Assembly (NCBI RefSeq): GCF_024758005.1
Contig: NZ_CP103288.1
Coordinates: forward strand, 3,472,001 to 3,536,000
Length of the DNA stretch: 64,000 nucleotides
Origin: Pseudarthrobacter sp. NS4
Lineage (GTDB): Bacteria > Actinomycetota > Actinomycetes > Actinomycetales > Micrococcaceae
Direction: 5' to 3'
Positions 15,534 to 24,522 of this stretch are shown in pieces. The translations under genes and the position numbers were made by a program. The notes under the pieces were generated by a model that had not been told where the DNA came from, made no database searches, and saw nothing but the letters and a program-made list of their open reading frames with translations. Within the stretch, counting starts at the first letter, position 1; each line of letters opens with the position of its first letter.

Positions 15534-16667
15534 CTATTTGACCCCCCGGCGTTTACGGGCGGACGCGGCCAGCTGGTCCAGCACGGAGACGGAAACGTCC
15601 CATTCCATGCACGCGTCCGTGACGCTTTGGCCGTAGACGAGTTCCGCCCGGCCGGCCGCGTTCTCTGCGACATCGAGGTTCTGGGCGCCGCCCACCAGGA
15701 AGCTTTCCAGCATCACCCCGGCGATGGCCTGCGCGGATGTGCCGCCGTCCTCGAGCTGGGCGCCGATCTCCAGTGCGACCTCCGCCTGGCGGTGATGGCT
15801 CTTGCCGCTGTTGGCGTGGCTGGCGTCCACGATCAGCCGCGGGTTGAGGTGCTTGCCTGCCAGCTTGGCTGAAGCCGCCTCGACGTTGGCCGGGGAGTAG
15901 TTGGGTCCCTTGCGTCCGCCGCGGAGGATCACGTGGGTGTCGGGATTTCCGGCGGTGGCCACCAGCGCTGCCCGGCCGTCGCCGTCGATGCCGAGGAACG
16001 ACTGTGCTGCACCGGCAGCGCCACACGCGTCGATGGCCACCTGCAGGTCGCCGTCGGTACCGTTCTTGAAGCCGATGGGCATGGACAGGCCCGACGCCAG
16101 CTGCCGGTGGATCTGGCTCTCCGTGGTGCGGGCACCAATGGCACCCCAGGAGATCAGGTCTGCCATGTACTGCGGGCTGATGGGCTCCAGGAATTCGGTG
16201 GCGGTGGGCAGTCCCAAAGCCGTGACCTGCTGCAGGAAGTGCCGGGCTGTCCGGAGGCCGGTGACCATGTCGTGGGTGCCGTCCAGGCGGGGATCATTGA
16301 TCAGGCCCTTCCAGCCGACGGTGGTGCGGGGCTTTTCGAAGTAGGTCCGCATAACAATGAGCAGGTCTTCCCGGTGCTTTTCAGCCTGGCTGACGAGCCG
16401 TCGGGCGTATTCCAGACCGGCCTTGGGATCGTGGATGGAGCAGGGTCCCACGATGACCAGCAGGCGGTCGTCCACGCCGTCCATGATGGCGCGGACTTCA
16501 TCACGTCCGCGTTCGACGACGTCCGTTACCCGCGCGTCCAGGGGCAGTTCCGCGATGAGTTCCTGCGGGGTGGGCAGCGCGGTGAATTCGCTGACGCGCA
16601 GGTTCGAGGTGGATTTTGCTGCGCCGGTACCGGCGGTGCTGGTGGCTGATGCTGTTGCGGTGCTCAT
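15534..16667 (-). CDS. DAHP synthase, type I (3-deoxy-7-phosphoheptulonate synthase)
   Basis: A 377-residue enzyme condensing phosphoenolpyruvate and erythrose 4-phosphate, the first step of the shikimate pathway. Type I-alpha hallmarks are visible: LLVIVGPCSIHDPKAGLEYA, MRTYFEKPRTTVGWKGLIND, GARTTESQIHRQLASGLS and IVDASHANSGKSH. The N-terminus has a short Ala/Thr/Ser linker. A 19-residue aromatic-rich leader ORF and hairpins lie in the 170 nt upstream, so expression is probably controlled by attenuation as well as feedback inhibition. The aroF/G/H assignment cannot be made. Confidence 0.95.
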   Translation of the reverse strand: MSTATASATSTAGTGAAKSTSNLRVSEFTALPTPQELIAELPLDARVTDVVERGRDEVRAIMDGVDDRLLVIVGPCSIHDPKAGLEYARRLVSQAEKHREDLLIVMRTYFEKPRTTVGWKGLINDPRLDGTHDMVTGLRTARHFLQQVTALGLPTATEFLEPISPQYMADLISWGAIGARTTESQIHRQLASGLSMPIGFKNGTDGDLQVAIDACGAAGAAQSFLGIDGDGRAALVATAGNPDTHVILRGGRKGPNYSPANVEAASAKLAGKHLNPRLIVDASHANSGKSHHRQAEVALEIGAQLEDGGTSAQAIAGVMLESFLVGGAQNLDVAENAAGRAELVYGQSVTDACMEWDVSVSVLDQLAASARKRRGVK

Positions 16668-16728
16668 GGTGGGTCCTGTTCCAGATGGGAAGCGGGCCCA
16701 GTTCAGAACCCGCCGGAGAAACGGCGAA

Positions 16729-16812
16729 GGGCAGAGAATGATCTCTGCCCTGTTGGCTCTGAAGGAAAAGTTGGATGCGTGTCAGTTAGACGCGGGCCCC
16801 TCCAGAGCCAAC
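16729..16812 (-). promoter_or_regulatory. Attenuator hairpins of the DAHP synthase leader
   Basis: On the transcript, GTTGGCTCTG inside the leader ORF (16803-16812) pairs perfectly with CAGAGCCAAC (16752-16761). Immediately after comes a 9-bp stem GGGCAGAGA/TCTCTGCCC with a 4-nt loop (16729-16750), the terminator-like element. The element CAGAG occurs in both stems, so alternative pairing is possible when a ribosome stalled on the Trp-Tyr-Ala-Tyr-Phe codons covers the first arm. The mutually exclusive structures are inferred, not folded computationally. Confidence 0.6.
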
Positions 16813-16841
16813 GAAAAATACGCATACCAACGGTTAGTCAT
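16782..16841 (-). CDS. Aromatic-amino-acid leader peptide upstream of DAHP synthase
   Basis: This 19-codon ORF encodes MTNRWYAYFSLALEGPASN. It has Trp, Tyr, Tyr and Phe within five consecutive codons, covering all three end products of the pathway controlled by the following gene. It ends 114 nt before the DAHP synthase start. A TATGGT -10 element lies exactly 7 nt before the ATG, so the mRNA is probably leaderless. This is the classical layout of ribosome-mediated attenuation. Confidence 0.75.
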   Translation of the reverse strand: MTNRWYAYFSLALEGPASN

Positions 16842-16848
16842 GCCAGAG

Positions 16849-16854
16849 ACCATA
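16849..16854 (-). promoter_or_regulatory. -10 element of the DAHP synthase leader transcript
   Basis: TATGGT on the minus strand, with TTGCGT 18 nt further upstream as a plausible -35. It is placed so that transcription begins at the leader ATG. Confidence 0.5.
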
Positions 16855-16924
16855 ACCATGGTTCCGCCATCCACGCAAACCGGCGCCGTCATGTGACGGT
16901 TTGGGGCACGCTTCGGGCTCCCCG

Positions 16925-18247
16925 CTACCGGGACTGCAGGCCGGCCACCAGCTCTGCGTGCCTTTCGTCCGTGAGGCGGTACCAGTACATGATTCCGGCG
17001 GCCGCCAGCACCAGGGCAGCGGGCAGCAGGCCGGCAGCTGCACGGATGGCGAGGATGGCAGCGTCGGCCTGCTCGGGCACAGCGGAGGAATATCCTCCCC
17101 AGGCCAGGGAGAAGGCCACCAGGCCGCCGCCGAATCCCATGCCCAGCTTCCGGGTGGCGGCAAGGAGCGCATAGTTGATGCCCTGCACCCTGACTCCGGT
17201 TTTCCATTCGCCATATTCCACCGTGTCTGCGATCAGAGCCCAAGTGAGGATGCTGACCGAAGCGGAGGCAAGCATGGCCAGGACGATCCCGGCAACCGCG
17301 AGCCATGGCAGGCCTGCCGGAGTGAGGAAGACAATCAGTCCTCCGATGGCACCGGTGCAGCCGCCGGCCGTGTAGACAGCCTTCTTTCCCCACCTTGCTA
17401 CGGGACGGGGCATCACGACGGCGAGCGTCAGGGTGATTGCCACCTGCGCGGCGGCCATAACCGGAAACAGGTCCACCCGGGACAGGACATCCCGCAGGTA
17501 GAAGAATTGGGCCGCGCCTGTGGCTGAGGTGCCGGTGACGAACAGGACCGAGCTGATGCACAGGACCACAAGCGGCGAGTTGGCTTTCAGCGCCTGGGTA
17601 GTTTGCCGCAGCGTGATTTTAGGAACGCTGCCCACGATCTGTTCACGGCAGACGATTCCCGTGAACAGGTAGAGCCCGGATCCGATGACGGCGAACACCA
17701 CCGTCATCACGGTGAAGATCTGCTGCATGTTCCCGCCGGCGCCAAGGAGGGGCGCGATGAAGAAGCCCAGGGTTGCCCCCACGGACAACCCGCCGATGGT
17801 TCGTGCGCCGGCCAGCCGCGCCCGGTCCCGGGGGTCCTGGGTCATGGCTCCCACCAGGCAGCCGTAGGGCACGTTGACCAGGCTGTAGGCAAGGCAGACA
17901 AGCCCGTAGGTGCAGTAGGCATACAGCAGCTTCAACGACAGGTCCACGTCCGGAACATGGAACACTGCCGCGCCCAGCAGGAGCGGAACGAACCCAAACA
18001 TCAGGAAGGGACGGAACTTGCCCCACCGTTTGCTTTGCACCCTGTCCACGATGCGGCCGGCGGCAATGTCGGTGAAGGCATTGAAGACCCGCGCCACTAC
18101 CAGCAACGTTCCTGCGGCCGCAGCACCGATGCCCGCCACATCGGTGTAGTAGACGAGCAGGAACATATTTGCAGTGCTGATGATCATGCTGTTGGCCGCA
18201 TCGCCGGCGCCGTAGCCCACAATGCTGAGCCTGCTGAGTTTCTTCAT
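16925..18247 (-). CDS. GPH-family sugar:cation symporter (MelB-like)
   Basis: A 440-residue protein with twelve predicted membrane helices. It has the glycoside-pentoside-hexuronide family signature: an N-terminal GYGAGDAANSMIISTANMF region, the cytoplasmic loop GRIVDRVQSKRWGKFRPFLM, and DPRDRARLAGARTIGG. It is the last gene of the rhamnose operon, 55 nt after the esterase gene, so its likely substrate is L-rhamnose or a short rhamnoside (inferred from context). AGGGAAG precedes the ATG. A hexuronide is an alternative substrate. Confidence 0.85.
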   Translation of the reverse strand: MKKLSRLSIVGYGAGDAANSMIISTANMFLLVYYTDVAGIGAAAAGTLLVVARVFNAFTDIAAGRIVDRVQSKRWGKFRPFLMFGFVPLLLGAAVFHVPDVDLSLKLLYAYCTYGLVCLAYSLVNVPYGCLVGAMTQDPRDRARLAGARTIGGLSVGATLGFFIAPLLGAGGNMQQIFTVMTVVFAVIGSGLYLFTGIVCREQIVGSVPKITLRQTTQALKANSPLVVLCISSVLFVTGTSATGAAQFFYLRDVLSRVDLFPVMAAAQVAITLTLAVVMPRPVARWGKKAVYTAGGCTGAIGGLIVFLTPAGLPWLAVAGIVLAMLASASVSILTWALIADTVEYGEWKTGVRVQGINYALLAATRKLGMGFGGGLVAFSLAWGGYSSAVPEQADAAILAIRAAAGLLPAALVLAAAGIMYWYRLTDERHAELVAGLQSR

Positions 18248-18302
18248 TGCTTCCCTGGCTTACGGGACTCAGAAACCGTTTTCTCAAGTCCACCACAGAA
18301 AC

Positions 18303-19322
18303 TTACCCCAATATTTTGCGGAGAAACAACAGCTGCCGGATCCAGTGGTGTTCCTGGCCGCCCTCGTGGTTGTTGAACCTGTACACCTCGATCTCCTTGG
18401 CGGCGCCGCTTGTGGAGGAAGCACCCGTTCCCGAGCCGTAGGCGTTGAAGCTCGCGAAGACGGTGGACGGCGGGCAGATGTCGTCCATCTGGGCTGCGGA
18501 GTACAGGGCGGGTGCCTTCGCCAGGCGGGCCAGGTTGACGCCGTCGAAATAGCGCAGGACCTCCAGCACAAGCTCATGGCGGTTCCGGTGGCGCGCCAGG
18601 AACTGGGCGATCTCGGGGTACGGTCCCCGCGGGGTGATGTCGATGGCCCGGGGGAAGTCCTGGAGGAAGGGGACGTCCGGCAGCGCGGCGATGACGCCGT
18701 CGAGCCGTCCTGCAGCCAGGCCCGCGGTGGCCACCACAATGCCCCCGCCCTGGCTGACGCCGGCCAGCACAACCTTGGCGGGGTCAACGTCGGGGTGGGC
18801 CTGGGCAGCTTCCACGGCACGGAAGGCGTCCACATAGACCCGGCGGTAGTAGTAGTCCTCCCGGCTTGCGATGCCGCGGGTCATGAGGCCGGCGTGGGCC
18901 ACGTCCCCGGCTGAGGAGTGCGGATCGGGCGTTTCACCCAGGGTGCCGCCGTAGCCTTGGCCGCGGGTGTCCATGATGAAGTGCGCGTAGCCCGCCTGCG
19001 CCCACCGGGTGTCCTGGTTGACCAGGCCCCGGCCGCCCGAGTAGCCCACATACTGGACCACCACGGGCAACCGGGCGCCGGCCGCCCGGTTCGCCGGAAG
19101 ATGCAGCCACCCCTTAATGGGCGTGCCGCCGTAGCCGGCGAACGTCACGTCGTACGTGTCGATGACTGCCAGGTAGTTCTCCACCGGCTCGAAGGCCACG
19201 CCCAGCGGATAGGACCGGGCTTCCGCAATAGTTCTGTCCCAAAATGCCGCGAAGTCCTCCGGCGGCGTCACCTCCGAGGTGTAGTGGCGAAGCTGGGCAA
19301 GGGGAAGGTCGAAAAGGGGCAT
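18303..19322 (-). CDS. Acetylxylan esterase / cephalosporin-C deacetylase-like (CE7)
   Basis: A 339-residue alpha/beta hydrolase. The CE7 catalytic triad is readable: Ser190 in GVSQGG, an Asp in AQMDDICPPST, and His near the C-terminus in HEGGQEHHW. The oxyanion region YVGYSGGRGL and an RGQG motif are also present. CE7 enzymes remove acetyl groups from short sugars inside the cell. Within a rhamnose operon it probably deacetylates imported rhamnogalacturonan fragments. It lies 44 nt after rhaB. Confidence 0.88.
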   Translation of the reverse strand: MPLFDLPLAQLRHYTSEVTPPEDFAAFWDRTIAEARSYPLGVAFEPVENYLAVIDTYDVTFAGYGGTPIKGWLHLPANRAAGARLPVVVQYVGYSGGRGLVNQDTRWAQAGYAHFIMDTRGQGYGGTLGETPDPHSSAGDVAHAGLMTRGIASREDYYYRRVYVDAFRAVEAAQAHPDVDPAKVVLAGVSQGGGIVVATAGLAAGRLDGVIAALPDVPFLQDFPRAIDITPRGPYPEIAQFLARHRNRHELVLEVLRYFDGVNLARLAKAPALYSAAQMDDICPPSTVFASFNAYGSGTGASSTSGAAKEIEVYRFNNHEGGQEHHWIRQLLFLRKILG

Positions 19323-19366
19323 CGGCTATCCAATTCTGGCTTTCGAGGGGAACGGGGCGTGCAGGA

Positions 19367-20842
19367 CTACAGGCGCGACAGCTCCGGCACGAAGACCTGC
19401 AATGGACTGCTGGCCGCAACCAGGGCGCGGAGTTCGGCCAGACCGCCGGAGACAGCGCCGGCAGCGCGCGCCTGTACCAGGACATTCCCCAACGCGGTGG
19501 CTTCCACCGGCCCGGCAACCACTTTTCGTCCCGTCACATCTGCCGTGAGCTGGCACAGCAGCCGGTTCTGGGAACCACCGCCCACCACGTGCACAACGTC
19601 AACGGAGCGGTCTGCAAGACGCTCGGCGTCGCGGATGGTGCGCGCGTAGCCGGTGGCGAGGCTGTCCATGATGCAGCGGGTAATGGCCGCGGGATCGTCG
19701 GGCAGTATCTCGCCGGTGCGGCGGACGGCCGCCCGGATCCGGTCCGGCATGTTGTCCGGTGCGATGAAGTAGGGATCGTCCGGGTTGATTTGCGGTCCGC
19801 CTGCAGGGAGTGCGGCAGCCGCCGTCAGAAGGGCGGTCAGTTCGGGCTGGAACCCTTCGGCTGCCCACGTCCGCTGGCATTCGCTCAGCAGCCAGAGCCC
19901 GCCCATGTTCCGCAGGTAACGGATCGTGCCGTCCACGCCGCGCTCATTGGTGAAGTTGGCTTCCCTGCTGGCCTCGGTGAGGACCGGGCGCTTGAGCTCC
20001 AGCCCCACCAGGGACCAGGTGCCGGAAGAGATGTAGGCAAAGTCCTCCTCCCGGGCGGGAACGGCGGCAACGGCGGAGGCCGTATCGTGCGATCCCACCG
20101 CCACCACCGTGGTGTCCTGGGGCAGTCCAACCTGGGCGGCGATGGCCGGCAGCAGCGTGCCGAAGGATTCGCCGGGCTGGATCAGCGGGGGGAACAGGTC
20201 CTTCCGCAGGCCCAGGGCCGTGAGGAACTCGGTGGCCCACTCCCCCGCCACGGCGTCGAACAAACCGGTCGTCGAGGCATTGGTGGCCTCGGTCCGGCGC
20301 TGTCCGGTCAGGAGGAAGGCGATCAGGTCCGGGATCAGGAGTGCCTGCAGCCCGTCCAGATTCCGTTCGGCGGCCAGCTGGTAGATGGTGTTGAACTGCA
20401 GGAACTGCAGCCCGGTGGTGCCGTAGAGGCGTACCGGGTCGAGTTTCCGGTGGACGGGTTCAACAGCGGCCCGGCTGCGCTCATCACGGTAGCTGAACGG
20501 TTGGGCCGTCAGCTTTCCGTCCCCGTCAACCAGGCCATAGTCCACGGCCCAGGTGTCGATGCCGATGCTGGCGACTCTTTCCCCCTGTACTGCAGCGACG
20601 GTGGCTGCGGCCCGGAGGCCCTCAAGCACCTCCGCGAAGAGGGCGTCGAAGTTCCAGCGGAGGCCGCCGTCGATCTCCACCACCCCGTTGGGGAAGCGGT
20701 GGACCACTTCGAGCTGCACGGTGCGCTCTTCCGGGGCCCGGCCTTCGGTGACCCGGCCCAGGATGACGCGGCCGGAGGAGGCACCGATGTCGACGGCGGC
20801 AAACGCCTTGCCGCCGTCGACACCGCTAAGCGACGTGCTCAT
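19367..20842 (-). CDS. rhaB: Rhamnulokinase
   Basis: A 491-residue FGGY-family sugar kinase. The N-terminal ATPase half begins AFAAVDIGASSGRVILGRV, and IGIDTWAVDYGLVDGDG is typical of rhamnulokinase; the C-terminal half has VHVVGGGSQNRLLCQLTADV. It phosphorylates L-rhamnulose to L-rhamnulose 1-phosphate. The ATG overlaps the rhaD stop by four bases (ATGA), so translation is coupled. Confidence 0.93.
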   Translation of the reverse strand: MSTSLSGVDGGKAFAAVDIGASSGRVILGRVTEGRAPEERTVQLEVVHRFPNGVVEIDGGLRWNFDALFAEVLEGLRAAATVAAVQGERVASIGIDTWAVDYGLVDGDGKLTAQPFSYRDERSRAAVEPVHRKLDPVRLYGTTGLQFLQFNTIYQLAAERNLDGLQALLIPDLIAFLLTGQRRTEATNASTTGLFDAVAGEWATEFLTALGLRKDLFPPLIQPGESFGTLLPAIAAQVGLPQDTTVVAVGSHDTASAVAAVPAREEDFAYISSGTWSLVGLELKRPVLTEASREANFTNERGVDGTIRYLRNMGGLWLLSECQRTWAAEGFQPELTALLTAAAALPAGGPQINPDDPYFIAPDNMPDRIRAAVRRTGEILPDDPAAITRCIMDSLATGYARTIRDAERLADRSVDVVHVVGGGSQNRLLCQLTADVTGRKVVAGPVEATALGNVLVQARAAGAVSGGLAELRALVAASSPLQVFVPELSRL

Positions 20843-22893
20843 CGCAGGAAGGCTGCGGCCACTCCCGCGTCCACGGGGATGTGCAGGCCGGTGGTGTGGG
20901 ACAGTTCGTTGCTGGTGAGCACGGCTGCGGCGTTGGCCACGTGCTCGGGCAGGACCTCGCGCTTGAGCAGGGTGCGCTGGGCGTAGTACTCGCCCAGTTT
21001 CTCCTCGTCCACGCCGTATACGGCGGCGCGCTTGGCACCCCAGCCACCGGCGAAGATGCCGGAACCGCGGACCACGCCGTCGGGGTTGATGCCATTGACG
21101 CGGATACCGTACTCGCCGAGTTCCGCCGCGAGCAGGCGGACCTGGTGGGCCTGGTCTGCCTTGGTGGCGGAGTACGCGATGTTGTTGGGGCCGGCGAACA
21201 CGGAGTTCTTGGAGGAGATGTAGATGATGTCCCCGCCCAGGCCCTGCGCGATCATGACCTTGGCCGCGGCCTTGGCCACCAGGAACGAGCCCTTGGCCAT
21301 GACGTTGTGCTGCAGGTCCCAGTCCTTCTCGGTGGTTTCCAGCAACGGCTTGGAGATGGACAGGCCGGCGTTGTTGACCACCAGGTCCACGCCGCCGAAT
21401 GCCAGGACAGCGGCATCGATGGCGGCCACAACCTGGGCCTCGTCCGTCACGTCGGCCTGCACGCCAATGGCGACGTCGGGCCCGCCGAGCTCCCCGGCGA
21501 CCTTTTCGGCGTTCTCGAGGTTCAGGTCGGCGATGACCACGCAGGCGCCTTCCGCGGCGAGGCGGGTGGCGATGGCCTTGCCGATGCCGGACGCGGCGCC
21601 GGTGACCAGGGCAATGCGCGTGGCGTGGGATTTCGGCTTAGGCATGCGGGCCAGCTTGGCTTCCTCCAGCGCCCAGTATTCGATCCGGAACTTCTCGGAT
21701 TCCTCGATGGGTGCGTAGGTGGAGATCGCCTCGGCGCCGCGCATCACGTTGATGGCGTTGATGTAGAACTCGCCGGCGACGCGGGCGGTCTGCTTGTTGG
21801 CGCCGAAGGAGAACATGCCGACGCCGGGAACCAGCACGATGGCCGGGTCCGCGCCGCGCAGGGCCGGGCTGTTTTCGTCCGCGTGGCGGTCGTAATAGGC
21901 CTGGTAGTCCTCGCGGTAATCCGCGTGCAGCTCGTGCAGGCGGGCGATCGAGTCCTCGATGGAGGCGTCGGCGGGCAGGTCCAGGATCAGCGGCTTGACC
22001 TTGGTACGCAGGAAGTGGTCCGGGCAGGAGGTGCCCAGGGCGCCCAGGCGCGGGTGCTCGGCGGCTTCCAGGAAGTCAAGGACGACGGCGTCATCGCTGA
22101 AGTGCCCCAGCTGCGGCTTGTCCGTGGAGGCCAGGCCGCGGATGACGGGTGCCAGCGCTGCGGCTTTGGCTTTGCGCTCGGCCTCGGGCAGTGCTGCGTA
22201 ACCGGGCAGCCTGGATCCGAAGGGCTCGGCCTTGCTGTTGTCGCGGATGTACTTCTCGGCCTGTTCGATGATCCACAGCGAGTTCTGCTCGGCCTCTTCG
22301 GACGTGGCGCCCCAGGCGGTGATGCCGTGCCCGCCCAGGATGGTGCCGATGGCCTGCGGGTTGGCTTCCTTGATGGCGGCAATATCCAGGCCCAGCTGGA
22401 AGCCGGGACGGCGCCAGGGCACCCAGACCACCTTGTGGCCGAAAATCTTGGTGGTAAGCGCCTCGCCGTCCACCGCGGTGGCAATGGCGATGCCGGAGTC
22501 CGGGTGCAGGTGGTCAACGTGTGCGGCGTCCACCAGGCCGTGCATGGCGGTGTCGATGGAGGGAGCCGCGCCGCCCTTGCCGTGCAGGCAGTAATCGAAG
22601 GCGGCCACCATCTCGTCTTCACGCTCAACGCCCGGGTAGACGTTCTTCAGCGCGTTCAGGCGGTCCAGGCGCAACACCGCGAGGTTTTCCGCCTTCAGGG
22701 TGCCCAGGTCGCCGCCGGAGCCCTTGACCCACAGCAGCTGGACGTCCTCGCCCGTGACGGGGTCCTTCCCGGTGCCCTTCGCGGAGGTGTTGCCGCCGGC
22801 AAAGTTGGTGTTCCGCTTGTCCGCACCCAGGCGGTTGGAACGGGAAATCAGGTCTTCAACAGTCATGTTGGTGTTATTGGCTGTGGTGGTCAT
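20839..22893 (-). CDS. rhaD: Bifunctional rhamnulose-1-phosphate aldolase / short-chain dehydrogenase
   Basis: A 684-residue fusion. Residues 1-410 are a class II aldolase with metal histidines His128 and His130 (VDHLHPDSG) and GGHG near 187-190; it splits rhamnulose 1-phosphate into DHAP and L-lactaldehyde. Residues 425-684 are a short-chain dehydrogenase: TGAASGIG (431-438), NNAG (507-510), and YSATK with Tyr574 and Lys578; it oxidises lactaldehyde to lactate. This is the RhaEW architecture known from Actinobacteria and Bacillus. It is 3 nt after rhaI and overlaps rhaB. Confidence 0.95.
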   Translation of the reverse strand: MTTTANNTNMTVEDLISRSNRLGADKRNTNFAGGNTSAKGTGKDPVTGEDVQLLWVKGSGGDLGTLKAENLAVLRLDRLNALKNVYPGVEREDEMVAAFDYCLHGKGGAAPSIDTAMHGLVDAAHVDHLHPDSGIAIATAVDGEALTTKIFGHKVVWVPWRRPGFQLGLDIAAIKEANPQAIGTILGGHGITAWGATSEEAEQNSLWIIEQAEKYIRDNSKAEPFGSRLPGYAALPEAERKAKAAALAPVIRGLASTDKPQLGHFSDDAVVLDFLEAAEHPRLGALGTSCPDHFLRTKVKPLILDLPADASIEDSIARLHELHADYREDYQAYYDRHADENSPALRGADPAIVLVPGVGMFSFGANKQTARVAGEFYINAINVMRGAEAISTYAPIEESEKFRIEYWALEEAKLARMPKPKSHATRIALVTGAASGIGKAIATRLAAEGACVVIADLNLENAEKVAGELGGPDVAIGVQADVTDEAQVVAAIDAAVLAFGGVDLVVNNAGLSISKPLLETTEKDWDLQHNVMAKGSFLVAKAAAKVMIAQGLGGDIIYISSKNSVFAGPNNIAYSATKADQAHQVRLLAAELGEYGIRVNGINPDGVVRGSGIFAGGWGAKRAAVYGVDEEKLGEYYAQRTLLKREVLPEHVANAAAVLTSNELSHTTGLHIPVDAGVAAAFLR

Positions 22894-22896
22894 TTC

Positions 22897-24063
22897 TTAG
22901 GCGCCCCATCCGGCTTGCTGGCCGCCCACGCGGTCCTCGTTGATCTTCTTCTGGTAGCCGCTGGCCTTGAAGGCGGCCAGCGGGTCCGCGGGCAGGCCGC
23001 GGGATTCACGCCACTCGGCCAGGACTGGCCGGACGTCGGTGTAGAACGCGTCGTTGAAAATGCCGTTCGCTGCCAGGACGTCGCCGGTGCTCTGGGCCTC
23101 GCTCAGGGCGGCGGTGTCCACCAGCAGGGCGCGGGCCGTCATTTCCTGGACGTTCAGCACCGAGCGGATCTGGCCCGGGATCTTCTCTTCCAGGTTGTGG
23201 CACTGGTCCAGCATGAGGGCCACGCCGGAGTCCTTGCCGTAGCCGCCGCCGCGGATGACCTCGTACATGATGCGGAAGAGCTGGAACGGATCCGCGGCAC
23301 CCACGATGAGGTCGTCGTCGGCGTAGAAGCGCGAGTTGAAGTCGAAGGAGCCAAGCTTGCCAAGGCGCAGCAACTGCATCACGATGAACTCGATGTTGGT
23401 TCCCGGGGCATGGTGGCCGGTATCCAGGCACACGAAGGCCTTCTCGCCCAGCGCCAGGGTCTGGGCGTAGGAGGTGCCCCAGTCCGGAACGTCGGTGTGG
23501 TAGAAAGCCGGCTCGAAGAACTTGTATTCCAGAACCAGGCGCTGCCCGTCGCCCAGGGCGGCGTAGATCTCCTGCAGCGATTCGGCCAGGCGGTCCTGGC
23601 GGCCGCGGATGTCATCCTGGCCGGGGTAGTTGGTTCCGTCGGCCAGCCAGATCTTCAGGTCCTTGGAGCCTGTGGCGTGCATGATCCCGATGCAGTCCAG
23701 GTGGTGGGCGATGGCCCGGCGGCGCACCGTTTCGTTGGACGAGGTCAGGGAGCCGAACTTGTACTCGTCGTCCTGGAACGTGTTGGAGTTGATGGTTCCC
23801 AGGCCAACGCCCAGGCCGGCCGCGTATTCCTTCAGGGCCGCGTAGTCATCCACCTTGTCCCAGGGGATGTGCAGGGCCACGGTGGGGGCCAGGCCGGTCA
23901 GTTCGTGGACCTTGGCGGCATCCGCCAGCTTCTCCTGGACGGTGCGCGGAGTGCCGGGGGTACCGAACACCTTGAACCGCGTGCCTGAATTTCCATAGGC
24001 CCACGAAGGGACCTCGATGGCAAGCTCCTCGAGCCTGCCCAGCGCCGTTGCTACGTCATTCAT
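22897..24063 (-). CDS. rhaI: L-rhamnose isomerase (Pseudomonas stutzeri type)
   Basis: A 388-residue TIM-barrel isomerase converting L-rhamnose to L-rhamnulose. Family-typical segments are AIEVPSWAYGNSGTRFKVF, ALHIPWDK, GLGTINSNTFQDDEYKFGSL, EYKFFEPAFYHTDVPDWGTS and CLDTGHHAPGTNIEF; several carry the acidic and histidine metal ligands. It is not the enterobacterial RhaA type. It lies 86 nt after rhaM and 3 nt before rhaD. Confidence 0.94.
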   Translation of the reverse strand: MNDVATALGRLEELAIEVPSWAYGNSGTRFKVFGTPGTPRTVQEKLADAAKVHELTGLAPTVALHIPWDKVDDYAALKEYAAGLGVGLGTINSNTFQDDEYKFGSLTSSNETVRRRAIAHHLDCIGIMHATGSKDLKIWLADGTNYPGQDDIRGRQDRLAESLQEIYAALGDGQRLVLEYKFFEPAFYHTDVPDWGTSYAQTLALGEKAFVCLDTGHHAPGTNIEFIVMQLLRLGKLGSFDFNSRFYADDDLIVGAADPFQLFRIMYEVIRGGGYGKDSGVALMLDQCHNLEEKIPGQIRSVLNVQEMTARALLVDTAALSEAQSTGDVLAANGIFNDAFYTDVRPVLAEWRESRGLPADPLAAFKASGYQKKINEDRVGGQQAGWGA

Positions 24064-24149
24064 GATGGTTCTTTCCGGTGTCTTGTCATGCTGTGGTCTG
24101 TGGGTGTTTCGCCCCGCTGCTGGAGCCGGTTTGGGTCGGGCCGCCGGCC

Positions 24150-24497
24150 TCAGGAAGCTGAGCTCCCTGTGGCGGCGAGCTGGCTGTCGAGGTTGAAGAC
24201 TTCCTCCAGGACCTGGAACCCTTCATCGGGTGCCTGGCCGGAGTCTTCGAAAAGCGTTGCCATTTCCGTCTGCCAGCGGGCGTTCACGTCGGTGAGGGCC
24301 ATGCGCGCCCGGGCTGCGTCGAAGTCGTCACACTCCAGGTAGCCCACCAGGAGCCCGTCCTCACCCAGGAAGAGGGAGTAGTTGTTCCAGCCGGCCTCCT
24401 TGAGGGCGTGGAGCATCTCCGGCCACACGGCAGCATGGCGGCGCTTGTATTCCCCGATCAGCGCCGGCTGGACGGAGGAACGGAAGCACACCCTCAT
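24150..24497 (-). CDS. rhaM: L-rhamnose mutarotase
   Basis: A 115-residue ferredoxin-like (Dabb-fold) protein with MRVCFRSSVQPALIGEYKRR, AVWPEMLHALKEAGWNNYSL and a C-terminal W/E/F cluster. It interconverts the anomers of L-rhamnose, presenting the form RhaI uses. ATG 24497 is chosen because AGGAGAG lies 7 nt upstream. It is the first gene of the rhamnose operon, directly after the operator region. Confidence 0.92.
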   Translation of the reverse strand: MRVCFRSSVQPALIGEYKRRHAAVWPEMLHALKEAGWNNYSLFLGEDGLLVGYLECDDFDAARARMALTDVNARWQTEMATLFEDSGQAPDEGFQVLEEVFNLDSQLAATGSSAS

Positions 24498-24522
24498 CTG
24501 GAACTCTCCTAAACTCGCGGAT

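Noticed and set aside
16842..17561. A long minus-strand frame that includes the leader peptide as its last 19 codons.
   Set aside because: The upstream part overlaps the GPH transporter in another frame and is not coding. Only the terminal ATG-started leader is credible.
20881..23988. A 1035-codon open frame on the plus strand.
   Set aside because: It is antisense to rhaD and rhaI, which have clear family motifs and coupled starts. Its Val/Gly/His/Gln-rich composition is typical of a GC-rich shadow frame.
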